Shown here: piece after piece, positions 63,601-64,000 of the stretch
Numbering within the stretch: position 1 is the stretch's first letter
How the letters are laid out: every line of letters begins with the position of its first letter
Assembly: GCF_900086985.1 (NCBI RefSeq)
Contig: NZ_LT593974.1
Span: 4,030,001 to 4,094,000, forward strand
Reading direction: 5' to 3'
From: Halomonas sp. HL-93
Lineage (GTDB): Bacteria > Pseudomonadota > Gammaproteobacteria > Pseudomonadales > Halomonadaceae
Length of the DNA stretch: 64,000 nucleotides
Program-made: the position numbers and the translations under genes
Notes under the pieces: generated by a model
The model's database searches: none
The model's input: only the letters and a program-made list of their open reading frames with translations
What the model was told of the DNA's origin: nothing

Positions 63601-64000
63601 ATGGCCAAATCGAAAAAGAGTACGTCCGTTCAACAAGTTGAGCCCGATGAAAAAGAGCCGACGTCTGTCGCCGGTCTGGTGCTTGAAAATCGCCTTGGTT
63701 ACGCCTTGAGAAGGGCGCAGTTGACTGTTTTTAAACATTTTAATGAGGCCATGCAGGAGCATGAGATACGCCCTGCCCAGTTCTCTTCGCTCGTGGTGAT
63801 TGAAGGCTATCCCGGCATCACCCAAACCAATTTAGCCAAGGTGCTGGACATTGATCCACCCAGAATCGTTAGCTTAATTAACAATCTGGAGGAGAGAGGG
63901 TTGGCTTTACGGGTGCGCTGTAAGCGGGATAAGCGCTCCCACGGGATTTTTCTTAGCAAAAAGGGCGAAGCCTTGACCGAACAGCTGAAGGGGCTGGCTG
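63601..64000 (+). CDS. MarR family regulator, 5' part
   Basis: 133 codons run from the ATG at 63601 to the window end without a stop, so the 3' end is outside. The frame was found by direct translation. It shows a MarR winged helix (GITQTNLAKVLDIDPPRIVSLINNLEERGLALRVRCKRDKRSHGIFLSKKG). It is divergent from the feruloyl-CoA synthetase gene and probably represses it, releasing on binding a hydroxycinnamoyl-CoA, as known for related regulators. The effector is inferred. Confidence 0.85.
   Translation, partial: MAKSKKSTSVQQVEPDEKEPTSVAGLVLENRLGYALRRAQLTVFKHFNEAMQEHEIRPAQFSSLVVIEGYPGITQTNLAKVLDIDPPRIVSLINNLEERGLALRVRCKRDKRSHGIFLSKKGEALTEQLKGLA

Overview
The window reads as a chromosomal segment of a Halomonas-type gammaproteobacterium (Halomonadaceae). 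Gene density is high and G+C moderately high. The housekeeping order gmk-rpoZ-spoT-ridA ... oxyR-recG ... HU ... rubredoxin-reductase-like ... ubiC-ubiA-phoB-phoR ... phoU-pstB-pstA-pstC-pstS closely follows the order I know from Pseudomonas. The TRAP transporters and protocatechuate genes fit a halophilic, aromatic-degrading heterotroph. The genus is an inference; there is no rRNA or tRNA here to confirm it.

Layout. 1-785 is the end of an MFS exporter. 782-9363 holds an extensin-family protein, gmk, rpoZ, spoT, ridA, an SDR enzyme, oxyR and recG. 9376-17696 is accessory metabolism: a FUSC-type membrane protein, a two-part DUF3100 permease with an M20 amidohydrolase, and a dehydrogenase/aldehyde-dehydrogenase pair with a LysR regulator. 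17733-23328 returns to core genes: HU, an FAD reductase, ubiC, ubiA, and phoBR with a Pho box. 23329-23885 is the only long gene-free gap; it contains a candidate CsrB/RsmZ-type regulatory RNA with a textbook terminator. 23886-29829 is the high-affinity phosphate system, read leftward, with a second Pho box. 29936-38385 is mixed: thioesterase, a TakP-like TRAP binding protein, PsiE, UvrD, HexR, a sodium symporter and a DUF72 protein.

38582-64000 is mainly an aromatic catabolism island. A leftward operon (TRAP binding protein, DctQ, DctM, quiC, aroE) plus aroQ should import hydroaromatic acids such as quinate or shikimate and convert them to protocatechuate. The rightward pcaB and pcaIJF-pcaDC-pcaHG genes then carry protocatechuate through the beta-ketoadipate pathway to succinyl-CoA and acetyl-CoA. 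VanAB demethylates vanillate to protocatechuate, and a feruloyl-CoA synthetase starts hydroxycinnamate degradation. A DcaP-type porin probably admits the acids. Each block has its own regulator: an IclR/PcaR-like protein with four matching palindromes (GTTCG-N5-CGAAC/T), TetR for the TRAP/quiC/aroE operon, VanR (GntR) with a TTGGATCCAA palindrome, and MarR for the CoA synthetase.

No mobile element, CRISPR array, rRNA or tRNA was found. The most interesting signals are the candidate CsrB/RsmZ RNA, the four-site PcaR-like regulon that also takes in an AEC transporter, and the uncharacterised DUF3100 two-part permease with its amidohydrolase.
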